Counted from the first letter of the stretch, positions 1 through 9,208 are shown. The stretch: DNA of 64,000 bases from CALJDF01 sp038121105 (GCA_038121105.1 JAYONB010000008.1:62001-126000), one strand, 5' to 3'. Program-made: numbers and translations. Notes: a model not told the origin generated them from the sequence alone.

Positions 1-504
1 AGCGTCGCCTTGGCCTTCGGCGTCGAGAACAAACTCAACGACGAGGCCTACAGGCTTCTGCTTGACCACTACGGCGATCCCGAAAAGATCAACAGCGCGC
101 GGATCCGCATGGCCCACACACCGGTCGGCGCGCAGCTCATTCACAACCCGATCAGCCTGGCACCCGGTTTCCAAATGGAAAACGTGTTCGTGATGGCAGG
201 GGTGCCACGGATCATGCAGGTCATGTTCGATGGGCTGGGCGATCGCTTGGTTGGTGGCCGGCCCCTCAAGTCGCGCGCGATCGACGCGCGTCTTCCCGAG
301 GGCGCGATTGCCGGTGGATTGGGTAAGGTGCAAGAGCGCTTCGCGGATATCGATATCGGCTCGTATCCCTATTTCCGCGAGGGCCTGGTGGGTTGCACGT
401 TGGTTCTTCGAGGCGCCGACGAAACCCAGCTCGACGCCGCCGCCGAAGAGGTGCGAACCCTGGTTCGCTCGGTCGGTGGCGATCCCGTCGACGAAACGAC
501 CTAA
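1..504 (+). CDS. Molybdopterin-binding (MoaB/CinA N-terminal-like) protein, 5'-truncated
   Basis: The reading frame is open from the first base, so the gene begins outside the window and only the C-terminal part, about 167 residues, is present. The segment around residues 33-66, with RMAHTPVGAQLIHNP, then PGFQMENVFVMAGVP and MQVMFDGL, is the pattern of the MoCF_biosynth fold as found in the N-terminal half of CinA-like proteins. In that family it binds molybdopterin or a related nucleotide. No CinA amidohydrolase domain follows, so this is the stand-alone type. The TTG at position 10 is in frame but is probably not the start. It lies just upstream of a tRNA-Leu gene on the same strand. The family call is fairly sure; the substrate is unknown. 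Confidence 0.8.
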   Translation, partial: SVALAFGVENKLNDEAYRLLLDHYGDPEKINSARIRMAHTPVGAQLIHNPISLAPGFQMENVFVMAGVPRIMQVMFDGLGDRLVGGRPLKSRAIDARLPEGAIAGGLGKVQERFADIDIGSYPYFREGLVGCTLVLRGADETQLDAAAEEVRTLVRSVGGDPVDETT

Positions 505-558
505 AGACGCCGCTGCGTCTTGCCCCCGCCATAATCCCGCGGATAGGGTGACGCCCGT

Positions 559-647
559 GCCCGCTTGGCGGAATTGGTAGACGCAACGGACTTAAAATCC
601 GTTTCCTGGAAACGGGAGTGCAGGTTCAAGTCCTGCAGCGGGCACCA
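559..647 (+). tRNA. tRNA-Leu, anticodon TAA
   Basis: The acceptor arms GCCCGCT (from 559) and AGCGGGC (637-643) pair and are followed by an encoded ACCA ending at 647. The anticodon stem ACGGA/TCCGT encloses the loop CTTAAAA, which gives anticodon TAA. A long variable arm, CCTGGAAACGGG, follows as expected for a class II tRNA. The T arm contains the standard GGTTCAAGTCC. The gene sits alone between two protein genes on the same strand and all arms look intact. Confidence 0.97.
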
Positions 648-676
648 CGCTAATGGGTCGGCCAAGGGGGAGCTGC

Positions 677-2149
677 GTGTCTTTGCACTATGACGTCATC
701 GTGATCGGTGCCGGCACTGCCGGCATCCCCACCGCCGGATTCGCCGCGCGACGCGGGGCTCGCGTTTTGTTGGTCGATGCCGCGGACCGGATTGGGGGCA
801 CGTTGCACCTCTCCGGCGGCAACATGAGCGCCGGTGGCACACGCATCCAAGAAGCCAAGGGCATCGCGGATTCACCGCAGCAGCACTACGACGACATCAT
901 GCGGATCAGCTGCAATACGGCGGATCCGGTAATGGTACGGGCGGCCGTGGACAACGCGCCGGACACGATCCACTGGCTACTCGACATTGGCTTCGAAATG
1001 TTGCCGGAGATGCCGGTCATCAACCATGGCCACGAAGCCTATTTGGTAGCGCGCACCTATTGGGGACCCGAACTTGGACTTTCCGTTCTGAAGGCGCTCG
1101 AGCCTTGGTTGCGGGAATCGATCGACGCCGGCCGCGTTGAGCTTCGGTTGAACACCAAGCTAACCGGCTTGCGCCAGGACGACACCGGCAATGTTCTTGG
1201 GGTGGTGCTGCGCGGCGAAGACGGCGTAAGTCGGATTGTCATGGGCGACAATGTTGTCCTGACCACCGGCGGCTATACTGCCGACCCCGATCTCTACCCG
1301 ATGTTGAACGGCGGCCATCCCCTCTATTCGCTCGGTGACGAGTTCAGCCGGGGCGAGGGTATCGTCGCGGGTCTCGGCGCTGGTGGGTACATGCGCGGCG
1401 CAGACCTGATGCTGCCGACATTCGGGGGGGTGGAGGACCCTATGCGGCCCGGATTCTACCTTGGCGGCATCGTCAATCTCACACCGCAATATCGTCAGCC
1501 TTGGGAGATCTTCGTCAATCGTGAGGGGCAGCGTTTTATTTGTGAGGACGCAGACTCGGTTGACGCGCGTGAGCGCGCGCTCCTTGAGCAAACCGACTTG
1601 CGGTTCTGGGTCATCTTCGACCAGAGGATCAAGGACGAGGCCCCGGGCCTCCTGACGGAATGGCCAGAGAACCCCTACGAGGGCGTTCCGCCCGCGGGAC
1701 ACACGATCTATGACACGGCATTCGATGCCCACCCTGACTTCACACGGGCCGAATCGCTGGAAGAACTGGCCATCAAGACCGGGATCGACGGTGCGGCGCT
1801 TGGGGCAACGGTCGCAGCGTTCAATAAAGGCGTCGCTGAGCGCGCCGACCCGCTCGGGCGTCAACACCATCCGCTCCCGATTGCGACACCACCGTTTTAC
1901 GCGATCCGCAACCACGGCACCGCGGTGAAGACCTACGGCGGTCTCGCCGTCGATCCGTCGCTCCGGGTGCTTCGTCGCAACGACGTCCCGATCGGCAATC
2001 TCTATGCGGCGGGTGAGGTCGTGGGCGGCGGGCTCCTCACCGGCAACTCGTTCTGCGGTGGGATGAGCGTGACGCCCGCCCTCACTTTTGGGCGAATGCT
2101 CGGCGATCGCATCCTGCGTTGGCGCCGCAATGAGGCCGCGGCGGAATAG
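677..2149 (+). CDS. FAD-dependent oxidoreductase, fumarate reductase/succinate dehydrogenase flavoprotein type
   Basis: The protein has 490 residues. A dinucleotide-binding motif near the N-terminus (VIVIGAGTAGIP, residues 8-19) and the C-terminal FAD segment (NLYAAGEVVGGGLLTGNSF) identify the FAD_binding_2 family, which includes fumarate reductase-like flavoproteins, 3-ketosteroid dehydrogenases and urocanate reductases. The substrate cannot be read from sequence. I chose the GTG at 677 because a purine-rich AAGGGGGA sits 5 bases upstream and the Rossmann motif starts at once. An ATG at 653 would begin only 5 bases after the tRNA. No signal peptide is visible, so the enzyme is probably cytoplasmic. 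It is convergent with the indolepyruvate oxidoreductase gene. Confidence 0.85.
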   Translation: MSLHYDVIVIGAGTAGIPTAGFAARRGARVLLVDAADRIGGTLHLSGGNMSAGGTRIQEAKGIADSPQQHYDDIMRISCNTADPVMVRAAVDNAPDTIHWLLDIGFEMLPEMPVINHGHEAYLVARTYWGPELGLSVLKALEPWLRESIDAGRVELRLNTKLTGLRQDDTGNVLGVVLRGEDGVSRIVMGDNVVLTTGGYTADPDLYPMLNGGHPLYSLGDEFSRGEGIVAGLGAGGYMRGADLMLPTFGGVEDPMRPGFYLGGIVNLTPQYRQPWEIFVNREGQRFICEDADSVDARERALLEQTDLRFWVIFDQRIKDEAPGLLTEWPENPYEGVPPAGHTIYDTAFDAHPDFTRAESLEELAIKTGIDGAALGATVAAFNKGVAERADPLGRQHHPLPIATPPFYAIRNHGTAVKTYGGLAVDPSLRVLRRNDVPIGNLYAAGEVVGGGLLTGNSFCGGMSVTPALTFGRMLGDRILRWRRNEAAAE

Positions 2150-2210
2150 CTGCTGGCGGCATCTCGAACGGGGGACTCTTCCACGAGCGCGACACGACTT
2201 ACGCGCGGGA

Positions 2211-5200
2211 CTAGGCGGCTTTTCGGCCTTCCTGTTCGAGTTCCGCCTTTAGCTCGGTAAGACGTGCGCGATACGCCGTCACGGCCGCCTCTTTGACGTG
2301 GCCAAACCCGCGCACTTCGTCTGGTAGGTTGGCGATCGCGGTTGCCGTGGCGTGGTTCGTCGCCGAGAGCCGAGCGCAAAGATCGCGCACCAACGCCTCG
2401 TATTCGTCGATCAGCGCGCGTTCCATGCGGCGCTCGGCGGTGCGCCCGAACGGGTCGAACGGCGTGCCGCGCAAAAACTTCAGTTTGGCCAAAAGGCCGA
2501 ACACGCCATACATCCACGGACCGAAGGACCGCTTGGTCGGCTTGCCGCGATCCAAGATCGGGGGCGCCAAGTGGAAGTGAAGCCGGGTCTTTCCGGTAAA
2601 GCCGGTAGCGATAGCGTCTTGGAACTCGCGTCTGCGGTGGAGGCGGGCAACCTCGTACTCGTCTTTATAGGCCATGAGTTTGAAAGCGTTACGCGCAACT
2701 GCGGTCGCGAACGCTTCACTGTCCGGAATCAGGGCTGTTTCCGCGGTGCGCGCCGTGGCCACCAGTTCTTTGTAGCGCGTCGCATAGGCGGCGTTCTGAT
2801 AGTTGGTCAGGATACCGGCGCGATGCTCGACGATCTCCTCGAGGCCCTTGGGTATTTTCCCCGCAGGCTGGACGCGCCGACCGGCGGTCTCCGACACCCC
2901 CTCGGGGTCGACGGCGTAGCGGCGCCCCCAGGCGAAGGCCAGCAGATTGTTGGCGATCGAAACGCCGTTGAGGTGGATCGCGTCCTCGATCGCCCCGCGC
3001 GAGAGGGGGACCAGACTGCGTTGCCAGGCCAAGCCCAACAGGAACATGTTGGTGGCAACGGTGTCGCCGCAGAGCGATTTCGCGAGGCTCGTCGCATCCA
3101 GAAAGGCTTCTGTCGTATCGCGTATCCGGTCGCGCAGCGCGTCTTCCATGGCCGTGTCGTCGAAAACAAGATTGCGGTTCTGCGCGAACCCACCCGGCAT
3201 GGTGCGATGCACGTTGATGATCGCGCGGGTCTCCTTGCCGACCCACGCCAAGGCGTTCGGCATGGTCGACACGATCAGGTCGCCCCCGATCAAGGCATCC
3301 GCAGCTCGTGAAGGCACGCGCAGGCCTAGCGTTTGCGGCTCTTGCGAGAAAACAAGGTGCGACATAACCGGACCGCCTTTTTGCGCCATCCCGGTGACGT
3401 CGTTGACCGACACATGTTTGCCCTCAAGGTGCGCGGCCATCCCCAGGAGGGCTGCCACCGTGACCACGCCGGTGCCGCCGATGCCGGTGATGAGGAGCCC
3501 ATAGGGATCGTCGCTTGTCGGTACCTCGGGTTCCGGCAGCTTGTCTTCAGGCAGCGCCTCGGCGGCGGTCGGTTGTTTTATCCGCGTGCCGCCCTCGACG
3601 GTGACGAAGCTCGGGCAAAATCCTTTTAGGCAAGAATAGTCCTTGTTGCAGGAATCAAGGTCGATCGAACGTTTCTCGCCCAGCGCCGTGTCGATCGGCA
3701 CGATCGCAGAACAGTTCGAGACCAATCCGCAATCGCCGCAGCCCTCGCACACCTGCTCGTTGATCACCACGAAGCGTGCGGGATCGGGGAACGCGTTGCG
3801 TTTACGCCGTCGTCGTTTCTCCGCCGCGCAGGTCTGGTCGTAAATCAGTGCGGTGACGCCAGGAATGTCGCGCAATTCGCGCTGCACGGGGTCGATATCG
3901 TCGCGATGGTGGACCCTAGCCCCGCCGGCAAGGCCGGGACGTCCGTCGTACTTTTCCGGCTCGTCGCTCACCACGGCGATGCGCGCGACACCGTCAGCCG
4001 CAAGTTGTTGCGTGATTTGCGGCACCGTGAGCTGTCCCTCGACAGGCTGGCCGCCAGTCATCGCAATGGCATCGTTAAACAAGATCTTGAACGTCACGTT
4101 CACCCCGGCCGCGATGGCCGCGCGAATGCCGAGCGAGCCGGAATGGTTGTAGGTGCCGTCGCCCATGTTCTGAAAAACATGGTTCATGTCGGCGAACCTG
4201 GATTGTCCGATCCACGAACCGCCTTCGCCCCCCATGTGGGTAAACGTCCGCACGTCGCGGTCCATGTAAGCAGCAAGCGTGTGACACCCGATGCCGCCGA
4301 TCGCCAAGCTGTCCTCAGGCACAACGGTCGAGGTGTTGTGCGGACATCCCGCACAGAAATAGGGCGTGCGCATCATGACCGGTGCGAGGACGTTGGCCTG
4401 GCGTTCTTTCTCGAGGGCTTCGATCTGCCCTGCCAGCCTATCCGCCGCATCGAACGGTGCCAGTTCGCGCGCCAAACCGTTTGCTATGTCGAGATCGTTC
4501 AACTCATGCGAATCGGGAAACAGAGGGCGTCCGGCACCGTCGGATTTGCCGACGACGTCGGGGCGCGTCGCGGCGCCGTAAAGCAGCTGCCGCACTTGAT
4601 CCTCGACAAGGCCGCGCTTTTCTTCGATGACGATGATCTTTTCCAGACCACGGGCAAACTCGGTCAGCCCGGTGGGCTCAAGGGGCCACACGAACCCGAC
4701 CTTCCGCACCCGGACGCCAAGGCCACGAAGGGCCTCGCCGTTTAGGTCGAGCCGCGCCAGCGCCTGGGTCAGGTCTGCGGTTGCCTTGCCGGCCACGAGA
4801 ATACCCACTCGCGCATCCGCACACTCGTGCAGCGTCACGTCGATCGGATTGGCCGCCGCAAAGGCTCGCGCTGCGGGGAGCCGGAAGTGTTTGACCCGTT
4901 CTTCCTGCAAACGCGCGTCATCCGGCCAACGCAGATGGAGCCCCCCTGCGGGGATGGCGACATCCGGGTGCACGTAGTCCATCGATCCCGGCAGATTCAC
5001 CGTCGCGGAGCTTTCCGCGAGCGTGCCGGCCAGCTTCAACGCTACCCACGATCCGCTGAATCGCGACAGTGCTATTCCGAAGAGGCCGAAGGTCAGAATC
5101 TCTTCGACCGTCGCGGGCGCCAGCACCGGCATCATCAGGTCGACAAAGGTGTATTCGCTCTGCACCCCGAATGCCGAAGACTTGCCGACGTGATCGTCTC

Positions 5201-5636
5201 CCGCCACCAGGACGACCCCGCCGTGGGGCGAGCTACCGGCTGTATGGCCGTGGCGGATGGCATCCCCCGCGCGATCGAGGCCGGGCCCCTTGCCGTACCA
5301 AAGCGAAAAAACACCGTCGTAGTTTTGGCTGGGGAACAGCTTGAGTTGCTGGGTGCCCCATATCGCCGTGGCGGCGGTTTCTTCGTTGATGGCAGGCTCG
5401 AAGTGGATGTCTCGGTCTTTGAGGATCGGCTCCGCCCGCCACACCTCTCGGTCGTAACCGCCGACGGGCGACCCGCGATATCCCGAGATAAATCCCGCCG
5501 TCCGCAATCCGGATTGGATGTCCCGAGCCCGCTGGTCGAGCGGGAGCCGCACCAACGCCTGCATTGCGGACAGGTAAACCCGTCCGGCGGTTTGTTGGTA
5601 CTTGTCGTCGAGCGTCGCCGCGATCAAACGATCCAT
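2211..5636 (-). CDS. Indolepyruvate:ferredoxin oxidoreductase, fused alpha and beta subunits
   Basis: At 1141 residues this is the fused form of the enzyme that oxidatively decarboxylates aryl 2-oxo acids (indolepyruvate, phenylpyruvate) to aryl-acetyl-CoA with ferredoxin as acceptor. The N-terminal pyrimidine-binding half starts with GFISGYRGSPVGGYD. The thiamine diphosphate motif GDGTYNHSG lies near residue 492. A Cys-rich segment near residues 625-665 (CEGCGDCG and a later CLKGFCP) is the iron-sulfur region. The gamma-type domain, with GIGGTGVVTVAALLG, starts near 719. The length matches the fused proteobacterial family. It is a single gene, convergent with the FAD oxidoreductase. Aromatic amino-acid breakdown is the likely role, by family. 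Confidence 0.93.
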   Translation of the reverse strand: MDRLIAATLDDKYQQTAGRVYLSAMQALVRLPLDQRARDIQSGLRTAGFISGYRGSPVGGYDREVWRAEPILKDRDIHFEPAINEETAATAIWGTQQLKLFPSQNYDGVFSLWYGKGPGLDRAGDAIRHGHTAGSSPHGGVVLVAGDDHVGKSSAFGVQSEYTFVDLMMPVLAPATVEEILTFGLFGIALSRFSGSWVALKLAGTLAESSATVNLPGSMDYVHPDVAIPAGGLHLRWPDDARLQEERVKHFRLPAARAFAAANPIDVTLHECADARVGILVAGKATADLTQALARLDLNGEALRGLGVRVRKVGFVWPLEPTGLTEFARGLEKIIVIEEKRGLVEDQVRQLLYGAATRPDVVGKSDGAGRPLFPDSHELNDLDIANGLARELAPFDAADRLAGQIEALEKERQANVLAPVMMRTPYFCAGCPHNTSTVVPEDSLAIGGIGCHTLAAYMDRDVRTFTHMGGEGGSWIGQSRFADMNHVFQNMGDGTYNHSGSLGIRAAIAAGVNVTFKILFNDAIAMTGGQPVEGQLTVPQITQQLAADGVARIAVVSDEPEKYDGRPGLAGGARVHHRDDIDPVQRELRDIPGVTALIYDQTCAAEKRRRRKRNAFPDPARFVVINEQVCEGCGDCGLVSNCSAIVPIDTALGEKRSIDLDSCNKDYSCLKGFCPSFVTVEGGTRIKQPTAAEALPEDKLPEPEVPTSDDPYGLLITGIGGTGVVTVAALLGMAAHLEGKHVSVNDVTGMAQKGGPVMSHLVFSQEPQTLGLRVPSRAADALIGGDLIVSTMPNALAWVGKETRAIINVHRTMPGGFAQNRNLVFDDTAMEDALRDRIRDTTEAFLDATSLAKSLCGDTVATNMFLLGLAWQRSLVPLSRGAIEDAIHLNGVSIANNLLAFAWGRRYAVDPEGVSETAGRRVQPAGKIPKGLEEIVEHRAGILTNYQNAAYATRYKELVATARTAETALIPDSEAFATAVARNAFKLMAYKDEYEVARLHRRREFQDAIATGFTGKTRLHFHLAPPILDRGKPTKRSFGPWMYGVFGLLAKLKFLRGTPFDPFGRTAERRMERALIDEYEALVRDLCARLSATNHATATAIANLPDEVRGFGHVKEAAVTAYRARLTELKAELEQEGRKAA

Positions 5637-5898
5637 CGGCGAATTCTGGCATTTTACGCCGCCGTGGCGAAGCCGATCATCCGGAAGTAAAGGCGAAGAT
5701 GATTTAGGTGGCGGAATGCAATGATTGGCGCGCCCGGGGCAGGGTGAAGCGGATTGCGCTAAAATAATCAGCGCAAACAGAAGCTTAAGCGGTTAAGTTT
5801 GGGCGTCCCGCCGACGACTCAGAGACAGGCAAGTGCCGTGCGACGCGATAGGGGAATCGCCTGAGCCGCTGGCGGAACGTAAACCCTTAGACCAAACG

Positions 5899-6489
5899 CT
5901 AGCTTACAAACGCAGACGGCACGGGGTTCTCGCCCAGCGCGCTGCGCAAAACCGCCCAATGCATGGCCTCGGCGCCAAGAATGCTGGCCGCGGCAGCTTT
6001 GAGATCACCGTTCTGGAAGGCAGAGACGGCTTGAACGTAGGCGCTGACAGCGCCTTGCTCGAGGTCGGCGGCGAAGGCCAGCACATCGGCCTGCGTTTTG
6101 ATATCGGCCACCGGAAAGTTGTAGTCCGATTTGGCGGGCGCCGGGGCGCCGCCGAGTTGCCGGATCGTGTCGGCGAGGACTTTAGCGTGTTCGCTATGGT
6201 CGCGTTGAAAAGCCAGTGCTACCTGGGCGACGGCCGGCTGGAGCAACCCGCTGTCGGCACCGAGCTGGTAGGCAGCGATGGCTTCCTGTTCGGCCCCCAG
6301 GGCGCCGTTCAGAATATCGATATCGCTGGCGCCGGCATCGTTGCTGCTGGCGGCCATCGTGCCGCACCCTGCCAGAAGCGCTACAGCCGTCGCCGACAAC
6401 GTGACAGCCCCGGTTTTGCCGAAAAAGCCGCGACGGGAGAGCGTCGTTTGTTCCGGTAAGATGATCTGGGATTCCGTTTTTGCGTTCAT
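5899..6489 (-). CDS. Tat-exported ferritin-like domain lipoprotein
   Basis: The protein has 196 residues from the ATG at 6489, which has a strong GGAGGG ribosome site. The N-terminus carries a twin-arginine signal (SRRGFFG, residues 18-24) and a lipobox ending at Cys42 (ALLAGC), so it is predicted to be exported folded and lipidated. The rest forms a four-helix ferritin-like domain with Glu/His motifs in each helix: AEQEAIAAY, DHSEHAKVL, DLEQGAVSAY and AEAMHWAVL. This resembles the DUF4439/Ferritin_2 group, so a di-metal site is plausible but unproven. It is the last gene of an operon headed by an ECF sigma factor and its anti-sigma factor, which suggests it is an output of that envelope-sensing system. 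Confidence 0.8.
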   Translation of the reverse strand: MNAKTESQIILPEQTTLSRRGFFGKTGAVTLSATAVALLAGCGTMAASSNDAGASDIDILNGALGAEQEAIAAYQLGADSGLLQPAVAQVALAFQRDHSEHAKVLADTIRQLGGAPAPAKSDYNFPVADIKTQADVLAFAADLEQGAVSAYVQAVSAFQNGDLKAAAASILGAEAMHWAVLRSALGENPVPSAFVS

Positions 6490-6552
6490 GTCTTGGCCCT
6501 CCGCTATAGCGTTCTTCTGTGAGTTACCCGGTCGAATGAGGCCCGGATGCAC

Positions 6553-7254
6553 CTATTTTTTTGCGGGGCCGACCAAACCGCCGACGAATACCACCGGGCC
6601 GGTTGGCGCCCCGGTCGGGGAGCCGCCCTCAGGTTCGACGCTGACGGCAAATCCGGTGCCCTGCGAGAAAGACGCTGGCAGCGTGAGGCGTTTGGGCGCG
6701 TCCACGGAAGCGACACCCAGCGAAACCGGCGCCAAGTCGGCGCCACGCAGCAACCAAAGCTCGTAAGACCGTCCCGCCGGCGGTGCCGCCGCGCCTACGG
6801 CGGTGACGTCGGCCATCCCGTCGGCCGCAATTTGGACCAGCCAAGCCGAACCGTCGGTTTCATTTTGCAGCGTTGCAACTTGGACCGGCCGGAAGCCCGT
6901 ATCGACATTCGGCAGGAGCGTCAGCACGAACAAGATGGCGGCGAGACCCGATGCCAAGGCCGTGAAGCCGCGCCAAACCGGGACGCTATGCCAAAATCCG
7001 CGCCGAACTACCGACTTTGTCGCATCTGGGCCGATTTCAGCCACGATGGCCGCCCAGATGTGATCCGGGGGTGAGAGGTCTGGCAACGCTTCGCCTAATG
7101 TGCCCAAGCGGTGTTCCCACAAAGAAACTTCCTGCCACAACAGGGGCTCATCCTCGACAAGGCGTTCGAATCGCGCCCGTGCCGGGCCGCGGAGCGTCCC
7201 CAGGACGTACTCCCCGGCGAGTTGGCTGCGTTCTTCGGAACTAAGCGTCTTCAC
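6553..7254 (-). CDS. Anti-sigma factor, RskA family
   Basis: The protein has 233 residues. The N-terminal 80 residues, with YVLGTLRGPARARFERLV, match the cytoplasmic sigma-binding domain of RskA/ChrR-like anti-sigma factors. One transmembrane helix spans about residues 98-115. The outer part, with SYELWLLRGADLAPVSLGV and a C-terminal glycine/proline-rich tail, is the RskA C-terminal domain, which in the family is usually the regulated periplasmic sensor. Its start overlaps the end of the sigma factor gene by 14 bases, so translation is probably coupled. It is expected to hold the adjacent sigma factor at the membrane until cleaved or released. Confidence 0.88.
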   Translation of the reverse strand: MKTLSSEERSQLAGEYVLGTLRGPARARFERLVEDEPLLWQEVSLWEHRLGTLGEALPDLSPPDHIWAAIVAEIGPDATKSVVRRGFWHSVPVWRGFTALASGLAAILFVLTLLPNVDTGFRPVQVATLQNETDGSAWLVQIAADGMADVTAVGAAAPPAGRSYELWLLRGADLAPVSLGVASVDAPKRLTLPASFSQGTGFAVSVEPEGGSPTGAPTGPVVFVGGLVGPAKK

Positions 7255-7798
7255 GGTCCAAACAACCTCTCAGGCGCAGCAAGCCGCGACGGACCCAACT
7301 CTTCACCGTCCCGATAGGACGGTTTAGGTGGTCCGCGACCTCTCGCTGCGTAAGCCCCTGATAGTAAATCAACAAAATCGACTTCTTTTGCTCTTCTTCA
7401 AGTTCGCCCAGGCAGGCGGCGAGCTGTCGCGCATCGCTCGATCGCATCGCCGTTTCGATGGGCGTGGGGTCCCCGCTGGGGAGGTGAAGCATTTCGGTTT
7501 CATTGCCTGCGAATTCGTCCTTCGGCCGGCGCATCAGCTTGGAAAGCGCGGCGTTGCGCGAGATCGTAACGATCCAGCTCATGCCGCTGCCTTTGTTTGA
7601 GTCGTAGCGGTGCGCTGATCGCCATATCCGTGTGTAGGCCTCCTGAAGGGCTTCTTCTGCCCAGTCGTTACGCCTCAGAATACTCATTGAGAGCGCAAAT
7701 AGTTTCGAGGAGGTCTGGCGATAGAGCGTGGCGAAAGCGTCTCGGTCGCCGCGCGCGGCGGCTTCGAGCAGGGGGCCGATTGGATCGTCAGTCACCAT
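7241..7798 (-). CDS. ECF RNA polymerase sigma factor, SigK-like
   Basis: The protein has 185 residues, a normal length for an extracytoplasmic-function sigma factor. Region 2 is seen in AFATLYRQTSSKLFALSMSI followed by WAEEALQEAYTRIWRSA. Region 4 with its helix-turn-helix is the segment GLTQREVADHLNRPIGTVKSW. It is the first gene of a three-gene operon with an RskA anti-sigma factor (14-base overlap) and a ferritin-like lipoprotein. ECF factors usually direct their own operon, but I could not pick out a convincing -35/-10 pair in the upstream 190 bases. Confidence 0.92.
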   Translation of the reverse strand: MVTDDPIGPLLEAAARGDRDAFATLYRQTSSKLFALSMSILRRNDWAEEALQEAYTRIWRSAHRYDSNKGSGMSWIVTISRNAALSKLMRRPKDEFAGNETEMLHLPSGDPTPIETAMRSSDARQLAACLGELEEEQKKSILLIYYQGLTQREVADHLNRPIGTVKSWVRRGLLRLRGCLDREDA

Positions 7799-7930
7799 AT
7801 TGGGCGTCGGGCGTGGTCCAGTACCGCTGCGGGAGGGTCGACGCTCGGGCGGCGCGTTCTCCGGGCGCCCCGCGAACGGAACATAGGGTCAACGAACACG
7901 GGCCGCAAGCAAGCCCGTCGAACGGAAATC

Positions 7931-7966
7931 CGGAAAAACGGGCACTCCTTGCGGGGTGCCCGTTTC
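7931..7966 (-). terminator. Rho-independent terminator after the isochorismatase operon
   Basis: Read on the minus strand, a GC-rich stem AAACGGGCAC pairs with GTGCCCGTTT around a nine-base loop and is followed by a run of T. It sits 20 bases past the stop codon of the isochorismatase-family gene and separates that operon from the sigma factor operon, which reads in the same direction. Confidence 0.85.
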
Positions 7967-7985
7967 AGGAAGATCCGCCGACCTC

Positions 7986-8609
7986 CTACATGGCGCGTTG
8001 CGCTTCGGCGGCAGGGAGGTCGTGGTAGCTCGTGAAGCCCCGCGATGCATCGCCAATCACATCCGACGTTTCTACTAGGTTCGCGTAGAACGAAATGATG
8101 TGCGTTGCATGCATGTGAGCGGTCTTTTCTTCGGCATTGGGCGTTGCTCGCGCCAACGATGCGTCGGTCACGAATGACAACTCATGGCCCCGATGATAGC
8201 CCTCGACGATCGTCGAGAGGCAACACATCGGCGAGCTGTATCCGATGAGATAGACCTGTTCGGGCCGTGAGGTTTTCATGAATTTCTCGAACCCCGGGTT
8301 GCTGTAGCAAGAGAAATTGCCCTTGGTGAACAAATACTCGTGCGGCAACGGCTCGAACCCCTTTACGAATTGCGTCGCGGAGTGGGATTGACCGAAAACG
8401 CTCCCTGGCTGTTCGTGCCTTACATGGGCCACGGTCCAGTTCTGATCCCGCGCGTGGGAGAGAATCCGGCGGCAATTTTCCAGACTTTCGTCGATCCCTT
8501 CCATGAAGTAGGGCCGGCCCGGTGTGGTGTATTCCCGTTGGATTTCGATGGCGATAAGAAGCGGCGTTTCGCCCGTTTCGTATCCGGCGTTCATGTCGAA
8601 GGGTCTCAT
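7986..8609 (-). CDS. Isochorismatase-family hydrolase with an altered catalytic acid
   Basis: The protein has 207 residues from the ATG at 8609, which overlaps the stop of the upstream GNAT gene as ATGA. The fold is recognised by LLIAIEIQREY (residues 17-27), a lysine at 96 in FTKGNFSCY, and MCCLSTIVEGYH with the nucleophile Cys at 129 (or 130). Family members such as nicotinamidase, phenazine PhzD and N-carbamoylsarcosine amidase use an Asp-Lys-Cys triad. Here the acid position reads Glu22 instead of Asp. A nicotinamidase-like role would fit the NadD-like protein of the same operon, but this is inference and the substrate is unknown. Confidence 0.75.
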   Translation of the reverse strand: MRPFDMNAGYETGETPLLIAIEIQREYTTPGRPYFMEGIDESLENCRRILSHARDQNWTVAHVRHEQPGSVFGQSHSATQFVKGFEPLPHEYLFTKGNFSCYSNPGFEKFMKTSRPEQVYLIGYSSPMCCLSTIVEGYHRGHELSFVTDASLARATPNAEEKTAHMHATHIISFYANLVETSDVIGDASRGFTSYHDLPAAEAQRAM

Positions 8610-9208
8610 ACGCTGCCTCCAATCGGGTTTGTCGGCGCTCGGTCGCGCGAGAAATCGAGCACACCCGGTTGTTCCCATTTGCCCTCCGGGCGAACGAGCA
8701 GCATGGGGTCATCCGACATCGAGATCGCACCTTCGAGGCGCTCGAAGTCGCCCACGATGGTTACGTATTCATGGTCGGAGAAGTGGAAGAGGTCGCCACT
8801 CGGCGCAAAACCAAACCGCGCCCACAGCTTGACCAAACGCTTTTGCGCATGGGCATGCAATTTGGTGTAACCCTTCTGGCGGCATAGTTGGATCGCGTAG
8901 TTCGCGACCGCATTGATGATGCTCATGCGGCGGTACTCTTTTCGCACCGCGAAGCGTTCGAGCTTGGCAAAGTCGCCGAAGTAGCGAATTCGCATGCAAG
9001 CGACGGGCTCTTCTCCTTCGGAGGCGACCACGTGGGTTGCCGAGAAGTCGTTGCCGTCGAATTCTTCGGCATAAGGGCAATTTTGATCGGCCATGAATAC
9101 GGCGGATCGAATAGCGAAAGCCTGCATCATTTCTTCGATTGACCCAGCGACTTTCACCGAGACGTCGTTACGTCGATTGTTAGGCACGTACGAGGATGCC
9201 GTTGTCAT
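8606..9208 (-). CDS. GNAT-family N-acetyltransferase
   Basis: The protein has 200 residues. It shows the GNAT core: AFAIRSAVFMADQNCPY at the start, the strand HVVASEGEEPVACMRIRYF, then LERFAVRKEYRRMSI corresponding to the acetyl-CoA-binding motif A region. The N-terminal part resembles ElaA and homoserine-lactone-synthase-like GNATs. I chose the ATG at 9208 because AAGGAAG lies 7 bases upstream; the open frame extends further to 9250. It overlaps the end of the nucleotidyltransferase gene by 29 bases and the isochorismatase gene by 4, so the three are almost certainly one operon. The acceptor substrate is unknown. Confidence 0.82.
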   Translation of the reverse strand: MTTASSYVPNNRRNDVSVKVAGSIEEMMQAFAIRSAVFMADQNCPYAEEFDGNDFSATHVVASEGEEPVACMRIRYFGDFAKLERFAVRKEYRRMSIINAVANYAIQLCRQKGYTKLHAHAQKRLVKLWARFGFAPSGDLFHFSDHEYVTIVGDFERLEGAISMSDDPMLLVRPEGKWEQPGVLDFSRDRAPTNPIGGSV

